This document shows, piece by piece, positions 7,750-15,847 of a stretch of 42,843 nucleotides of DNA. The stretch spans positions 1 through 42,843 of the forward strand of contig CAAFJI010000105.1 of the NCBI GenBank assembly GCA_900763175.1, read 5' to 3'. Origin of the DNA: Lachnospiraceae bacterium (lineage in GTDB: Bacteria; Bacillota; Clostridia; Lachnospirales; Lachnospiraceae). Made by a program: the position numbers and the translations under genes. The notes under the pieces are model-generated. The model worked only from the letters and a program-made list of their open reading frames with translations. It searched no databases and had not been told where the DNA came from. The stretch's first letter is position 1; every line of letters starts with the position of its first letter.

Positions 7750-9246
7750 ATGAAGAAAAAAGATAATCTTCCCTTAAATTATAGAGAACGCCTGAATTCC
7801 AGAACCAGCCTCCTGGTGTCCATAGCAGTTCTGATCGTTCTGTGCCTGGTTTTCAACCAGATGGACTATGCCATGATCCGTCAGCCGGCTGCTCAGGCAA
7901 AAAAAGCCGCTGATGCACTGAAACAAAAAGAAGAAAAGGAAAATGCCGTTCAGACGAAAACCACTTCTGCCACAGTGATCTCTGTAGGAGACAATCTGAT
8001 ACAGCCCAGCCTCCTGGCTTCCGGGCAATCCGAAGACGGCACATGGAGCTATGACAGTGTATATGACAATCTGCGTACCGATATTCAGGCAGCTGACATT
8101 GCTATTGTCAATCAGGAGACACCATTTACCGCTGACCACGATCTTGTCAGTGGTACTGCACCGTACGCCACTCCAACTGAAGTAGGTGATGCACTTGTAA
8201 ATGCCGGATTTAATGTAATTACTTCTGCTACTTCCTTGATTGATGACAATGGCGAATCCATGATCACAGATACCTTGAATTACTGGAAAAGCAGCCAGCC
8301 AGATGTCACTCTCCTTGGAATCCATGAGAAGCAGAGCGGTGCAGCTGCAGCGAAGATCATAGAAGCAAACGATATCAAGATTGCCTTTTTGGACTATACT
8401 TTCCCATCCTATGAAAATCAGTCCGGCCAGGCAGACAGCTCCTCCGAAAGCTCCGATGACAGCTCAGAGAGCACTGGTGACGGTTCGGAGATTTCCGGCA
8501 ATCGTTCTGGCAGTTCCTCCGGATCCATGGTAGACTACTTCAACACCACCGACGTAGCTGCTGCCATTAAAAATGCACGTTCCCAGGCAGACTGCGTGAT
8601 CGTTTCTGCAAACTGGGGCAAAACAGAAGAACCAATGCCTACTGAGTATGAAAAGGAATGGGCTAATTTCCTAATGGAGCAGGGTGTAGATGTTGTAATC
8701 GGTACCAACCCCAATGTACTTCAGCCTTATGGCTACCTTACCGATGATGCAGGCCACAATATGCTCATCTACTATTCCCTTGGCAACTTTGTCACAGGCC
8801 AGGAAACCCTGAAGCAGCTTCTTGGCGGAATGGCTTCTTTTACCATCAAGAAGACCATAGAGGGCGAACAGACTTCCATAGAGATTCAGGACGCCACTCT
8901 GACCCCTCTTGTAATGCATTACAGCTATGAAAATGCTGCATATACGCCTTACAAGCTTTCCGAGTACACAGATGCCCTGGCATCCCAGCATAGTGTACGT
9001 GAAGTCATTGGAGATGAATTCAGTCTTGAGAACCTGCAGACTAAATATGATGAGATCATGTCCATGAATGTAACTCCTTCTACCAAGACCAGCCTTCTGG
9101 ATGTTGCCTTTGATTCCCAGGGGTATCTCTACGACTCTTCCGGAAACTACGTGGAGGATACGGATTCCATCACCTCTTCCTGGTATTACCAGAATCTTCC
9201 GGACAGCAGCTCCGAAAATGACTCTGGTGAAAATACTGAAGAATAA
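7750..9246 (+). CDS. CapA-family protein, apparent pseudoenzyme
   Basis: The 498-residue product has an N-terminal membrane anchor (about residues 20-38), a charged spacer and a PGA_cap/CapA-like metallophosphatase fold. Family landmarks can be aligned: VISVGDN (Asp81), NQE (Asn121, Glu123), DTLNYW, a block ending YSLGNFVTGQ. However, every metal-binding histidine expected for CapA is replaced: the NNH motif reads TSL (161-163), HWG reads NWG (288-290) and GxHPHV reads GTNPNV (318-323). A Ser/Asp/Gly-rich insert lies near residues 225-260. The reading frame is intact and a terminator follows, so the gene looks maintained. It may bind a ligand or partner at the surface rather than catalyse; this is inference. 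Confidence 0.8.
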   Translation: MKKKDNLPLNYRERLNSRTSLLVSIAVLIVLCLVFNQMDYAMIRQPAAQAKKAADALKQKEEKENAVQTKTTSATVISVGDNLIQPSLLASGQSEDGTWSYDSVYDNLRTDIQAADIAIVNQETPFTADHDLVSGTAPYATPTEVGDALVNAGFNVITSATSLIDDNGESMITDTLNYWKSSQPDVTLLGIHEKQSGAAAAKIIEANDIKIAFLDYTFPSYENQSGQADSSSESSDDSSESTGDGSEISGNRSGSSSGSMVDYFNTTDVAAAIKNARSQADCVIVSANWGKTEEPMPTEYEKEWANFLMEQGVDVVIGTNPNVLQPYGYLTDDAGHNMLIYYSLGNFVTGQETLKQLLGGMASFTIKKTIEGEQTSIEIQDATLTPLVMHYSYENAAYTPYKLSEYTDALASQHSVREVIGDEFSLENLQTKYDEIMSMNVTPSTKTSLLDVAFDSQGYLYDSSGNYVEDTDSITSSWYYQNLPDSSSENDSGENTEE

Positions 9247-9260
9247 CCATAGACTTTTAT

Positions 9261-9299
9261 AAAAGTGCCAGGAACAGCCTTTGTTCCTGGCACTTTTTT
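9261..9299 (+). terminator. Intrinsic terminator after the CapA-like gene
   Basis: AAAAGTGCCAGGAACA pairs perfectly with TGTTCCTGGCACTTTT around GCCTT and ends in a T run. Confidence 0.93.
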
Positions 9300-9345
9300 G
9301 AGCATATTTGAAAACTTATTCCTGCAATCTGCATATCCCATTTTG
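9297..9345 (+). repeat. Family A repeat, diverged left half
   Basis: GAGCATATTTGAAAACTTATTCC plus TGCAATCTGCATATCCCATTTTG matches the left half of family A, in the variant whose centre reads CTGCACGCCCCATTTTG. It abuts the preceding terminator. Confidence 0.65.
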
Positions 9346-9471
9346 TTGCGCAGTACTACACTCAATAATCATTTTCCAATCCTCTGAATAAAAAAATGTC
9401 TTATTATCACGAAACGATGTCATTTTTCACATGTAGCTTGCTTTTTACAGAAAAATTCGCTAAACTGAAGG

Positions 9472-9518
9472 TATAATACAGACAAAAGGCGGCGGAATTT
9501 TGTATTCCATCTTCCGCT
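9472..9518 (+). promoter_or_regulatory. -10 element and leader hairpin of the SPFH operon
   Basis: TATAAT at 9472-9477 lacks a clear -35 at the right distance. It is followed by a leader stem in which GCGGCGGAA pairs with TTCCGCTGC (one mismatch) just upstream of the AAGGAG ribosome site. The poor -35 leaves room for an alternative sigma factor or activator (inference). Confidence 0.4.
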
Positions 9519-9546
9519 GCGAGCGAATAGAAAGGAGATATCATCT

Positions 9547-10932
9547 ATGGGACTTATCAAAGCAGGCATTGGAGCCTTATCAGGAACACTTGCAGATCAG
9601 TGGAAAGAATTTTTCTACTGTGATTCCATTGACAATGATGTACTTGCAGTAAAGGGCCAGAAACGGACTTCCAGACATTCCTCTAATACCAAGGGAAATG
9701 ATAATATCATCACAAGCGGCTCCGGAATCGCAGTTGCAGACGGACAGTGTATGATGATCGTAGAGCAGGGAAAAGTGGTGGATATCTGTGCGGAGCCAGG
9801 AGAGTATACCTACGATGCCTCCACAGAGCCAAGTATTTTTTCCGGAAACCTTGGTGATGCTATCCGAACCACCTTCCAAACCATTGGAAAACGTTTTACA
9901 TACGGAGGAGATACCGGAAAAGACCAGCGTGTCTATTACTTCAATACTAAGGAACTGGTAGACAATAAATTTGGCACACCAAATCCAATTCCTTTCCGTG
10001 TAGTAGATCAGAATATCGGACTCGACATTGATGTGTCCGTTCGCTGCAGTGGTATTTATTCCTACCGCATTGCAGATCCGCTCCTCTTCTATGCAAATGT
10101 ATGTGGAAACTTTGAGCAGCAGTATGATAAATCCGAAATTCAGAATCAGCTGAAAACGGAATTTATTTCTGCCCTCCAGCCGGCCTTCGCAAGCATTTCC
10201 CAGCTGGGAATCCGTCCAAGTGCACTCCCTGCACACGCTATGGAACTGTGTGATGCCATGAACCAGGCACTGACACAGAAATGGAGCCAGCTTAGAGGAC
10301 TTAAGATTGTTTCCGTCGCCATGAATCCTATCACACTTCCAGAGGAAGACGCACAGATGATCAAGGAAGCCCAGCGTATGGCAATACTCCGCAATCCATC
10401 CATGGCGGCTGCCAACCTTGCCGGTGCCCAGGCAGATGCAATGAAAACAGCCGCTGGCAATTCAGCAGGCGCCATGACCGGATTTATGGGAATGAATATG
10501 GCAGGCGCTGCTGGGGGAATGAATCTGCAGAATCTTTATACTATGGGACAGCAGATGGAGCAGGAAAAAGCAGCCACTCAGGGAACACCGACTCCCCCTC
10601 AGCCAGGTATGCCTCAACAGGCTTCTGCAGGTACCGCTCAGACTCAGGGCGGTTCTGATTCCTGGAAATGTACCTGCGGTGCTACCGTTACCGGCAAATT
10701 CTGTACAGAATGCGGTTCTCCAAGACCTGCACAGCCAGCTGACAGCTCCTGGACCTGTTCCTGTGGTTCTGTAAATACAGGCAAATTCTGCCCCAACTGT
10801 GGTTCTCCCAAGCCGGCAATCCTTCCCCGTTACCGCTGTGACAAATGCGGATGGGAACCGGAGGATTCAACTAAACCGCCGAAATTCTGTCCGAACTGCG
10901 GTGACCCGTTTAATGACGGTGATAAAATCTGA
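9547..10932 (+). CDS. SPFH-domain protein with C-terminal zinc ribbons (YdjI-like)
   Basis: The 461-residue product has an SPFH/band-7-like region (about residues 20-290) of the YdjI type, including the FFYCDSIDNDVLAVKG start and VSVAMNPITLPEED. An Ala/Gly/Met-rich linker follows (about 290-350), then three zinc-ribbon units in the last 90 residues: CTCGATVTGKFCTECG, CSCGSVNTGKFCPNCG and CDKCGWEP...CPNCG. No transmembrane segment is obvious, so membrane association is probably through the SPFH domain. It heads a three-gene operon with a zinc-ribbon membrane protein and a TPM protein. The same set occurs as ydjG-ydjH-ydjI beside pspA in B. subtilis. A shorter paralogue is at 33961-35007. Confidence 0.85.
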   Translation: MGLIKAGIGALSGTLADQWKEFFYCDSIDNDVLAVKGQKRTSRHSSNTKGNDNIITSGSGIAVADGQCMMIVEQGKVVDICAEPGEYTYDASTEPSIFSGNLGDAIRTTFQTIGKRFTYGGDTGKDQRVYYFNTKELVDNKFGTPNPIPFRVVDQNIGLDIDVSVRCSGIYSYRIADPLLFYANVCGNFEQQYDKSEIQNQLKTEFISALQPAFASISQLGIRPSALPAHAMELCDAMNQALTQKWSQLRGLKIVSVAMNPITLPEEDAQMIKEAQRMAILRNPSMAAANLAGAQADAMKTAAGNSAGAMTGFMGMNMAGAAGGMNLQNLYTMGQQMEQEKAATQGTPTPPQPGMPQQASAGTAQTQGGSDSWKCTCGATVTGKFCTECGSPRPAQPADSSWTCSCGSVNTGKFCPNCGSPKPAILPRYRCDKCGWEPEDSTKPPKFCPNCGDPFNDGDKI

Positions 10933-10989
10933 AACTGCCGGCAGTTTCATCTGGCAGACTGTCATGGGCAGACAGTTTTGCTTGCCCAT
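10931..10989 (+). other. Intercistronic hairpins
   Basis: The 90-base gap holds a perfect 18-bp palindrome (GAAACTGCCGGCAGTTTC, 10931-10948) and a second stem, ATGGGCA (10964-10970) with TGCCCAT (10983-10989). Neither has a T run, so they may act in mRNA processing or stability rather than termination. Confidence 0.5.
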
Positions 10990-11022
10990 AACAGCATTCA
11001 CAGCCTCAAAAGGAGATAAACT

Positions 11023-12108
11023 ATGGCAAATTTAACTGAATACAAATGTCCCTGCTGCGGCGGTGCCATTGAATTTGACAGCACTCTCCAGAAAATGAAG
11101 TGTCCCTACTGCGATACTGAATTTGAAGTCGATGCTGTAAAAGAATTTAATAAAGAAGCGGCTGATGTCAGACCTGACAATCTTGACTGGGATACCTCTT
11201 CCTCTCAGGAATGGAATGACCAAGAAACCAGCCAGATGGCTGTCTACATATGTCAGTCCTGCGGCGGAGAGATTGTTGCTGACCAGAGCACCGGAGCTTC
11301 CAGCTGCCCATTCTGCGGCAATCCGGTAGTGATGTCCGGACAGTTCTCCGGTGCACTCCGCCCTGATTTCATCATTCCATTTAAACTTGATAAAAGGGCT
11401 GCCAAAGAGGGCTTAAACAAACACCTTCACGGCAAGATCCTTCTTCCCAAGATTTTTAAAAAGGAAAACCATATCGACGAGATCAAAGGTGTCTACGTTC
11501 CTTTCTGGCTTTTTGACACAGATGCTACCGCAGACATCCGTTACCATGCCACAAAGACCCGCTACTGGAGCGACAGCGATTATGACTATACAGAGACAAG
11601 CCACTATTCCGTTTTCCGTGCAGGTGGCATCGGCTTTGACATGATTCCGGTTGATGGCTCTTCCAAAATTGACAATGACCTTACAGAATCTCTGGAGCCT
11701 TTTGTGATCGCAGATGCGGTTCCTTTCCAGACACCTTATCTGGCTGGCTATGTCGCTGACAAATATGATGTTTCTGCAGAGGAAAGTGTAGACCGGGCCA
11801 ATCAGCGTGTGAAAAAAGCGGCCGAAAACGCTTTCCGTGATACTGTTATCGGATATGACACCGTTACACCGGAAGATACCCATATCCAGCTGCACAACGG
11901 AAAGACCCACTATGCCCTGCTCCCTGTATGGCTTCTTAGCACCACCTGGAAGGGAGACCACTATCTTTTCGGCATGAATGGACAAACCGGAAAGTTTGTC
12001 GGAAACCTGCCGGCAGACAAAGGGATTTTGGTAAAATGGCTTCTTGGGCTTACTGTGGGATTTTCTGCTGTTACCTATGCCATTGCATGGCTGATTCATA
12101 TGTTATAA
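11023..12108 (+). CDS. Zinc-ribbon membrane protein (YdjG-like)
   Basis: The 361-residue product opens with a TFIIB-type zinc ribbon (CPCCGGAIEF...CPYCDTEF, residues about 9-32) and has a second one (CQSCGGEI...CPFCGNPV) at about residues 75-102. A large conserved domain follows (KIFKKENHIDEIKGVYVPFW), then one C-terminal transmembrane helix (about 340-360). It resembles the primosomal-N'-like/TFIIB zinc-ribbon family that includes B. subtilis YdjG. It is presumably tail-anchored with the ribbons in the cytoplasm. An AAGGAG site precedes the ATG, and it lies 13 bases before the TPM gene. Confidence 0.8.
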   Translation: MANLTEYKCPCCGGAIEFDSTLQKMKCPYCDTEFEVDAVKEFNKEAADVRPDNLDWDTSSSQEWNDQETSQMAVYICQSCGGEIVADQSTGASSCPFCGNPVVMSGQFSGALRPDFIIPFKLDKRAAKEGLNKHLHGKILLPKIFKKENHIDEIKGVYVPFWLFDTDATADIRYHATKTRYWSDSDYDYTETSHYSVFRAGGIGFDMIPVDGSSKIDNDLTESLEPFVIADAVPFQTPYLAGYVADKYDVSAEESVDRANQRVKKAAENAFRDTVIGYDTVTPEDTHIQLHNGKTHYALLPVWLLSTTWKGDHYLFGMNGQTGKFVGNLPADKGILVKWLLGLTVGFSAVTYAIAWLIHML

Positions 12109-12121
12109 GGAGGAAGACGCC

Positions 12122-12934
12122 ATGAAAAAAACATCATTTGCATTTTTGCTCACAGCAGTCCTTAGTGCAGGTGCTCTTTTTCCAGCAGCTGTAATTCCTG
12201 TTCAGGCAGAGACAGAGGATTTTGAATATCTGCCGCTGGTCTACGATGAGGCAGATCTTCTCGATGACCAGGAGGAAGCTGAGCTGCTTGATAAGCTTGA
12301 AAATGTTACTGATAAATATGGTGTGGAGGTCGCCGTTGCCACTGTGAACACCACGGATGGCGTAGAAATGAACAAGTTCACGGATGACTTCTACGACGAT
12401 AATTATTACGGCCTTGGCGAAGACTATGACGGTATCCTTTTTATGGTCAGCATACAAGACCGTAACTGGCACATTACCACTCACGGATACGCCAGAACTG
12501 TTTTTACTCAGGATGGACTTGAATATCTCCGTGATAAAATCCTGCCTGACTTAAAGGATGATGATTACGCAGAATCCTTTAATATCTACGCTGATACCTG
12601 TGAACTTTTCCTTGCGCAGGCAGAAACAGGAGAACCCTATGATTCCTCTAATTTACCAAAGGAACCCTTCTCCCTGGCCTGGATTCCTATTTCTCTGGGA
12701 GTCGGATTTCTTCTTGCCCTGATATGTATTCTCATTATGAGAAGCCAGCTGAAATCCGTGCGCAGCCAGGAAAGCGCTGTTGACTACGTAAGAGACGGAA
12801 GTATGCAGGTTACAAGATCCAATGATATTTTCCTTTATCATACTGTTACCAGAACGGAAAAAGCTAAGGATAACGATAGCTCTTCCAGTGGTTCTTCTGA
12901 CAGTGACCACGGCGGAATCGGCGGAAGCTTCTAA
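12122..12934 (+). CDS. TPM-domain membrane protein (YgcG/YdjH-like)
   Basis: The 270-residue product has a signal peptide (about residues 1-29, ending VQAE), an extracellular TPM domain (about 35-165, VYDEADLLDDQEEAELLDKL through GYARTVFTQDGLEYL), one transmembrane helix (about 188-210) and a cytoplasmic tail ending in Ser/Gly-rich HGGIGGSF. TPM domains occur in membrane quality-control and stress proteins; the biochemical function is uncertain. An AAGGAGGAAGACGCC leader precedes the ATG. The stop codon TAA coincides with the end of a degenerate family A repeat. Confidence 0.85.
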   Translation: MKKTSFAFLLTAVLSAGALFPAAVIPVQAETEDFEYLPLVYDEADLLDDQEEAELLDKLENVTDKYGVEVAVATVNTTDGVEMNKFTDDFYDDNYYGLGEDYDGILFMVSIQDRNWHITTHGYARTVFTQDGLEYLRDKILPDLKDDDYAESFNIYADTCELFLAQAETGEPYDSSNLPKEPFSLAWIPISLGVGFLLALICILIMRSQLKSVRSQESAVDYVRDGSMQVTRSNDIFLYHTVTRTEKAKDNDSSSSGSSDSDHGGIGGSF

Positions 12935-13007
12935 ATACTGTTTAAAAATTCCACAAAATACCTTTTGCGGTTCCCAGGAAGCTTTAACCCTGCTAAACAC
13001 GCTCTAG
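12932..13007 (+). repeat. Family A repeat, degenerate copy fused to the next
   Basis: The left end CTAAATACTGTTTAAAAATTCC is a diverged arm that contains the TPM stop codon. The right end AAACACGCTCTAG is canonical. It shares its terminal CTAG with the copy starting at 13004. Confidence 0.55.
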
Positions 13008-13080
13008 AGCGTGTTTGGAAAATGCTTTTTGCAAAATGGGGCGTGCAGATTGCAGGAATGATTTTGGGGGCACGCTCTAG
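13004..13080 (+). repeat. Family A repeat, full copy
   Basis: Begins CTAGAGCGTGTTTGG and ends GGGGGCACGCTCTAG, 77 bp. The centre is the GCAAAATGGGGCGTGCAG variant, also seen at 26020-26080. Confidence 0.8.
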
Positions 13081-13085
13081 CATAA

Positions 13086-13170
13086 AACAGCCACAGTACT
13101 GCGATTTCCCTGACACTCTCCCTTTAATAAGGGATATGTCCGGAATTTCATTTGTACTGTGGCTGTTCTC
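13086..13170. other. Long nested hairpin, possible terminator or structured RNA
   Basis: AACAGCCACAGTAC (13086-13099) is exactly complementary to GTACTGTGGCTGTT (13154-13167). The 54-base interior forms further nested pairs (GACA with TGTC, TCCCTT with AAGGGA). A T-rich stretch follows on the + strand. It may terminate the TPM operon, but the loop is unusually large and ordered. Confidence 0.5.
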
Positions 13171-13187
13171 TTATTTTGTATTTATAT

Positions 13188-13346
13188 AAAGCGGGCATTC
13201 GCAATCCGCTTCGCTACTTGCTCATGAACGCAGTCGCTTTGCGATCTGTCAGTGGGAGCTGAAGGCTTCCACTGACCATAAGCATCCCCCCCGCCGCTTA
13301 GTGCTCTGCGCACCTGAAGCGGGGGAACGCTTATCTGCGTTCAAAA
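13188..13346 (+). repeat. Family B repeat, long copy
   Basis: This segment is nearly identical to 27628-27718 over its two flanks (AAAGCGGGCATTCGCAATCC... and ...TATCTGCGTTCAAA), with about 68 extra bases in the middle. The extra part contains the hairpin GTCAGTGG...CCACTGAC. The element's outer ends are imperfect inverted repeats. It abuts the uraA stop codon. Confidence 0.75.
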
Positions 13347-13348
13347 AA

Positions 13349-14704
13349 TCAATCGTCTTCCATTTCTTCCTTCTTCTTTTCGCTCTCAAATACGTAGTCG
13401 TTTCCAGGAAGGATTGCATTTAACAGAATTCCCGCGATAGCTGCCAGTGCAAGACTGGTAAGTGTAATGTGTGCTCCGGCGATAGTAAAGGTAAGTCCGC
13501 CGGAAATACCAAGACCGCATACCAGGATAACGGCTGTGATAACCAGGTTACGGGAACGGGTAAGGTCTACCTTGTTTTCTACAACATTACGAACACCAAC
13601 TGCCGAAATCATACCATAAAGGATGAAGCTGATACCCCCAATAATTGCTGACGGAAGGGAACTGATCACTTCTGCCATCTTCGGGATAAAGCTGAGAATT
13701 ACTGCATAAACCGCTGCCAGACGGATGACCTTCGGATCATAGACGCGGCTCAGTGCGAGAACACTTGTGTTCTCTCCGTAGGTTGTGTTGGCAGGGCCAC
13801 CAATCATGGCTGATAAAGAAGTTGCCAGACCATCACCAAGAAGCGTGCGGTGAAGTCCCGGATTTTCGATAAAGTTACGGTCTACTGTTGCAGAAATAGC
13901 GGAAATATCACCAATATGCTCCATCATGGATGCGATTGCGATTGGTGCCATTGCCAGGATTGCAGTAATGTCAAACTTGCAGAGGAAGAATTTTGGAACA
14001 CCAATAATCGGTGCACTTGCAACTCCTGCAAAACTGAGAATCGCACTTCCGTCTGCGTTAGTCATTCCAAGCGCATTCATGATCAGTGCTGCGACATAGG
14101 AAACCACGATTCCCATAAGAATCGGGATGATGCGGAACATTCCAACACCCCAGATATTAAAGAAGATAACGGTTGCCAGTGCGATCAGGGCAAGAATCCA
14201 GTTCTGGGATGCATTGTTGATCGCAGATGGTGCAAGGCTAAGTCCGATACAGATAATGATCGGGCCGGTTACAACAGGCGGCAGGTAACGCATAACACGT
14301 TTTACGCCGATCACCTTAACGATCAAAGCAAGAACCAGATATAACATACCTGCAACAAAAACGCCTCCACAAGCGTATGGAAGCTTCTCTCCGTAAGACA
14401 TATCTGCGAAGATTCCAGTGTTAAGCTCTGCAACTGTGGAAAATCCTCCAAGGAATGCAAAGGATGAACCAAGGAATGCGGGAACCTTCATCTTTGTAAG
14501 TACATGGAACAGAAGCGTTCCGAATCCGGCACAGAACAGCGTTACCTGAATAGACAGGCCTTCACCGTGAAAATAATTGTTTACCAGGATAGGAACCAGA
14601 ATCGTGGCGCCAAACATGGCAAACATATGCTGAAGTCCCAGGATCAGCATCTGGGGGATTCCCAGCTTTTTGGCATCATAGATGCCTTCCACTCTGAATT
14701 TCAT
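13349..14704 (-). CDS. uraA: Uracil permease (uracil:H+ symporter)
   Basis: The product has 451 residues from the ATG at 14704, which follows AGGAGGAG. The frame is open further upstream, but that extension only translates a family A repeat. It is a polytopic NAT/NCS2 transporter with about 12-14 hydrophobic segments, GATILVPIL in the first helix pair and the family motif around GGPANTTYGENTSVLALSRV. The C-terminus is short and acidic (KKKEEMEDD). It lies back to back with upp, so uptake and phosphoribosylation of uracil are paired. No terminator is seen; a family B repeat follows directly. Confidence 0.93.
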   Translation of the reverse strand: MKFRVEGIYDAKKLGIPQMLILGLQHMFAMFGATILVPILVNNYFHGEGLSIQVTLFCAGFGTLLFHVLTKMKVPAFLGSSFAFLGGFSTVAELNTGIFADMSYGEKLPYACGGVFVAGMLYLVLALIVKVIGVKRVMRYLPPVVTGPIIICIGLSLAPSAINNASQNWILALIALATVIFFNIWGVGMFRIIPILMGIVVSYVAALIMNALGMTNADGSAILSFAGVASAPIIGVPKFFLCKFDITAILAMAPIAIASMMEHIGDISAISATVDRNFIENPGLHRTLLGDGLATSLSAMIGGPANTTYGENTSVLALSRVYDPKVIRLAAVYAVILSFIPKMAEVISSLPSAIIGGISFILYGMISAVGVRNVVENKVDLTRSRNLVITAVILVCGLGISGGLTFTIAGAHITLTSLALAAIAGILLNAILPGNDYVFESEKKKEEMEDD

Positions 14705-14738
14705 GATAACTCCTCCTCTTTCTCTTTTCATACAAATC

Positions 14739-14815
14739 CTAGAGTATGTTTGAAAAATCATACCTGCAAGATGTGCGTCACGGCTTGCAGAAAACATTTT
14801 TCAAACACGCTCTAG
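14739..14815 (-). repeat. Family A repeat, full copy
   Basis: CTAGAGTATGTTTGAAAAAT at one end and ATTTTTCAAACACGCTCTAG at the other form a 20-bp inverted repeat. Inner arms CTGCAAG and CTTGCAG enclose ATGTGCGTCACGG. Total 77 bp, between the divergent uraA and upp. Confidence 0.88.
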
Positions 14816-14845
14816 TATAAAGTATGTGACAAGTTTTTACAATCA

Positions 14846-14874
14846 TTGACTTTCCGTAAAAAGTGAGGTATCAT
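14846..14874 (+). promoter_or_regulatory. upp promoter
   Basis: TTGACT, a 17-base spacer, then TATCAT, about 65 bases before the upp start. The leader includes a short stem, TCTGCGAAGCAGA. No PyrR-type attenuator was recognised. Confidence 0.65.
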
Positions 14875-14938
14875 TTTACCAGTATTCCCAGAAGATGTTC
14901 TGCGAAGCAGACTTTTATCACACTACGGAGGTTTTATC

Positions 14939-15586
14939 ATGTCAAATTTTTCAGATATGGACAATGTTTACATTATGGATCATCCGCTGATCCAGCATAA
15001 GATTTCCATTCTTCGCAACAAAGATACCGGAACAAACGAATTCCGTAAGCTTATCGAGGAGATTGCCGTTCTCATGGGCTTTGAAGCACTTCGTGACCTT
15101 CCACTTGAGGATATTAAGGTCGAGACGCCTATTGAAACCTGCATGACACCTATGATTTCCGGTAAAAAGCTGGCAGTTGTACCTGTTCTTCGTGCAGGTC
15201 TTGGCATGGTAAATGGTATCACTACACTTGTTCCTTCTGCGAAGATTGGGCATATTGGTCTTTACCGTGATCCTGTTACCCATGAGCCTCATGAGTACTA
15301 CTGCAAGCTTCCGGATCCCATTGACCAGCGTCTTATCGTTATGGTAGATCCGATGCTTGCTACCGGCGGTTCTGCTATCGCTGCTGTTGACTATATCAAA
15401 CAGCACGGCGGAAAGAGCATCAAATGTATGTTTATCATTGCTGCTCCAGAGGGACTGAAGCGTCTCCATGAGGTACATCCTGATGTGCAGATCTACGTAG
15501 GACATCTTGACCGTGAGCTTAATGACCATGCTTATATCTGCCCAGGTCTTGGCGATGCCGGCGACAGAATTTTCGGTACGAAATAA
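14939..15586 (+). CDS. upp: Uracil phosphoribosyltransferase
   Basis: The 215-residue product converts uracil and PRPP to UMP. It has the PRPP-binding loop MVDPMLATGGSA and the C-terminal uracil-binding YICPGLGDAGDR, and starts MSNFSDMDNVYIMDHPLIQH. Length is slightly above the common 209. An ACGGAGG ribosome site precedes the ATG. It is a single-gene unit, divergent from uraA, closed by a strong terminator. Confidence 0.97.
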   Translation: MSNFSDMDNVYIMDHPLIQHKISILRNKDTGTNEFRKLIEEIAVLMGFEALRDLPLEDIKVETPIETCMTPMISGKKLAVVPVLRAGLGMVNGITTLVPSAKIGHIGLYRDPVTHEPHEYYCKLPDPIDQRLIVMVDPMLATGGSAIAAVDYIKQHGGKSIKCMFIIAAPEGLKRLHEVHPDVQIYVGHLDRELNDHAYICPGLGDAGDRIFGTK

Positions 15587-15637
15587 AAATACAGGGGATG
15601 GAAACGTAACTACGTTTTCCACCCCCTGTATTTTTAT
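15587..15637 (+). terminator. Bidirectional terminator between upp and tatD
   Basis: AAATACAGGGGATGG pairs with CCACCCCCTGTATTT, with ACGTA/TACGT at the loop, T-rich on the + side and equally T-rich when read on the minus strand. It can serve both upp and the metG-tatD transcript. Confidence 0.9.
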
Positions 15638-15679
15638 TTATGATGACATCGTGCTCAAATCTGTTCCCGCATATGTTCC

Positions 15680-15847
15680 ATAGCCTGTTTGAAAAATCAA
15701 TTCCGCAATCTGCACGCCTCACTTTACGGTATATTTCACCTGAATTCGGCCTACGTAGCCCGCCCGCTACGACAACCTTATCCGGACAAAATCTCCCACA
15801 AAGTGTGACGCACATCTTGCAGAAAGCCTTTTTCGGACACGTTCTAG
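15680..15847 (-). repeat. Family A repeat, expanded copy with an insert
   Basis: The arms are AGCCTGTTTGAAAAATCA and TTTTTCGGACACGTTCTAG, with inner arms CTGCACGCCTCACTTT and AAAGTGTGACGCACA. Roughly 75 extra bases lie in the centre, making it about 168 bp. The CTAG end supplies the tatD stop codon. Confidence 0.75.

Noticed and set aside
13850..14344. 164-codon plus-strand frame opposite uraA
   Set aside because: Cys/Asn/Asp-rich nonsense sequence typical of the reverse of a membrane protein gene.
14705..14797. N-terminal extension of uraA
   Set aside because: It translates the family A repeat; the ATG at 14704 has a strong AGGAGGAG and the normal UraA start.
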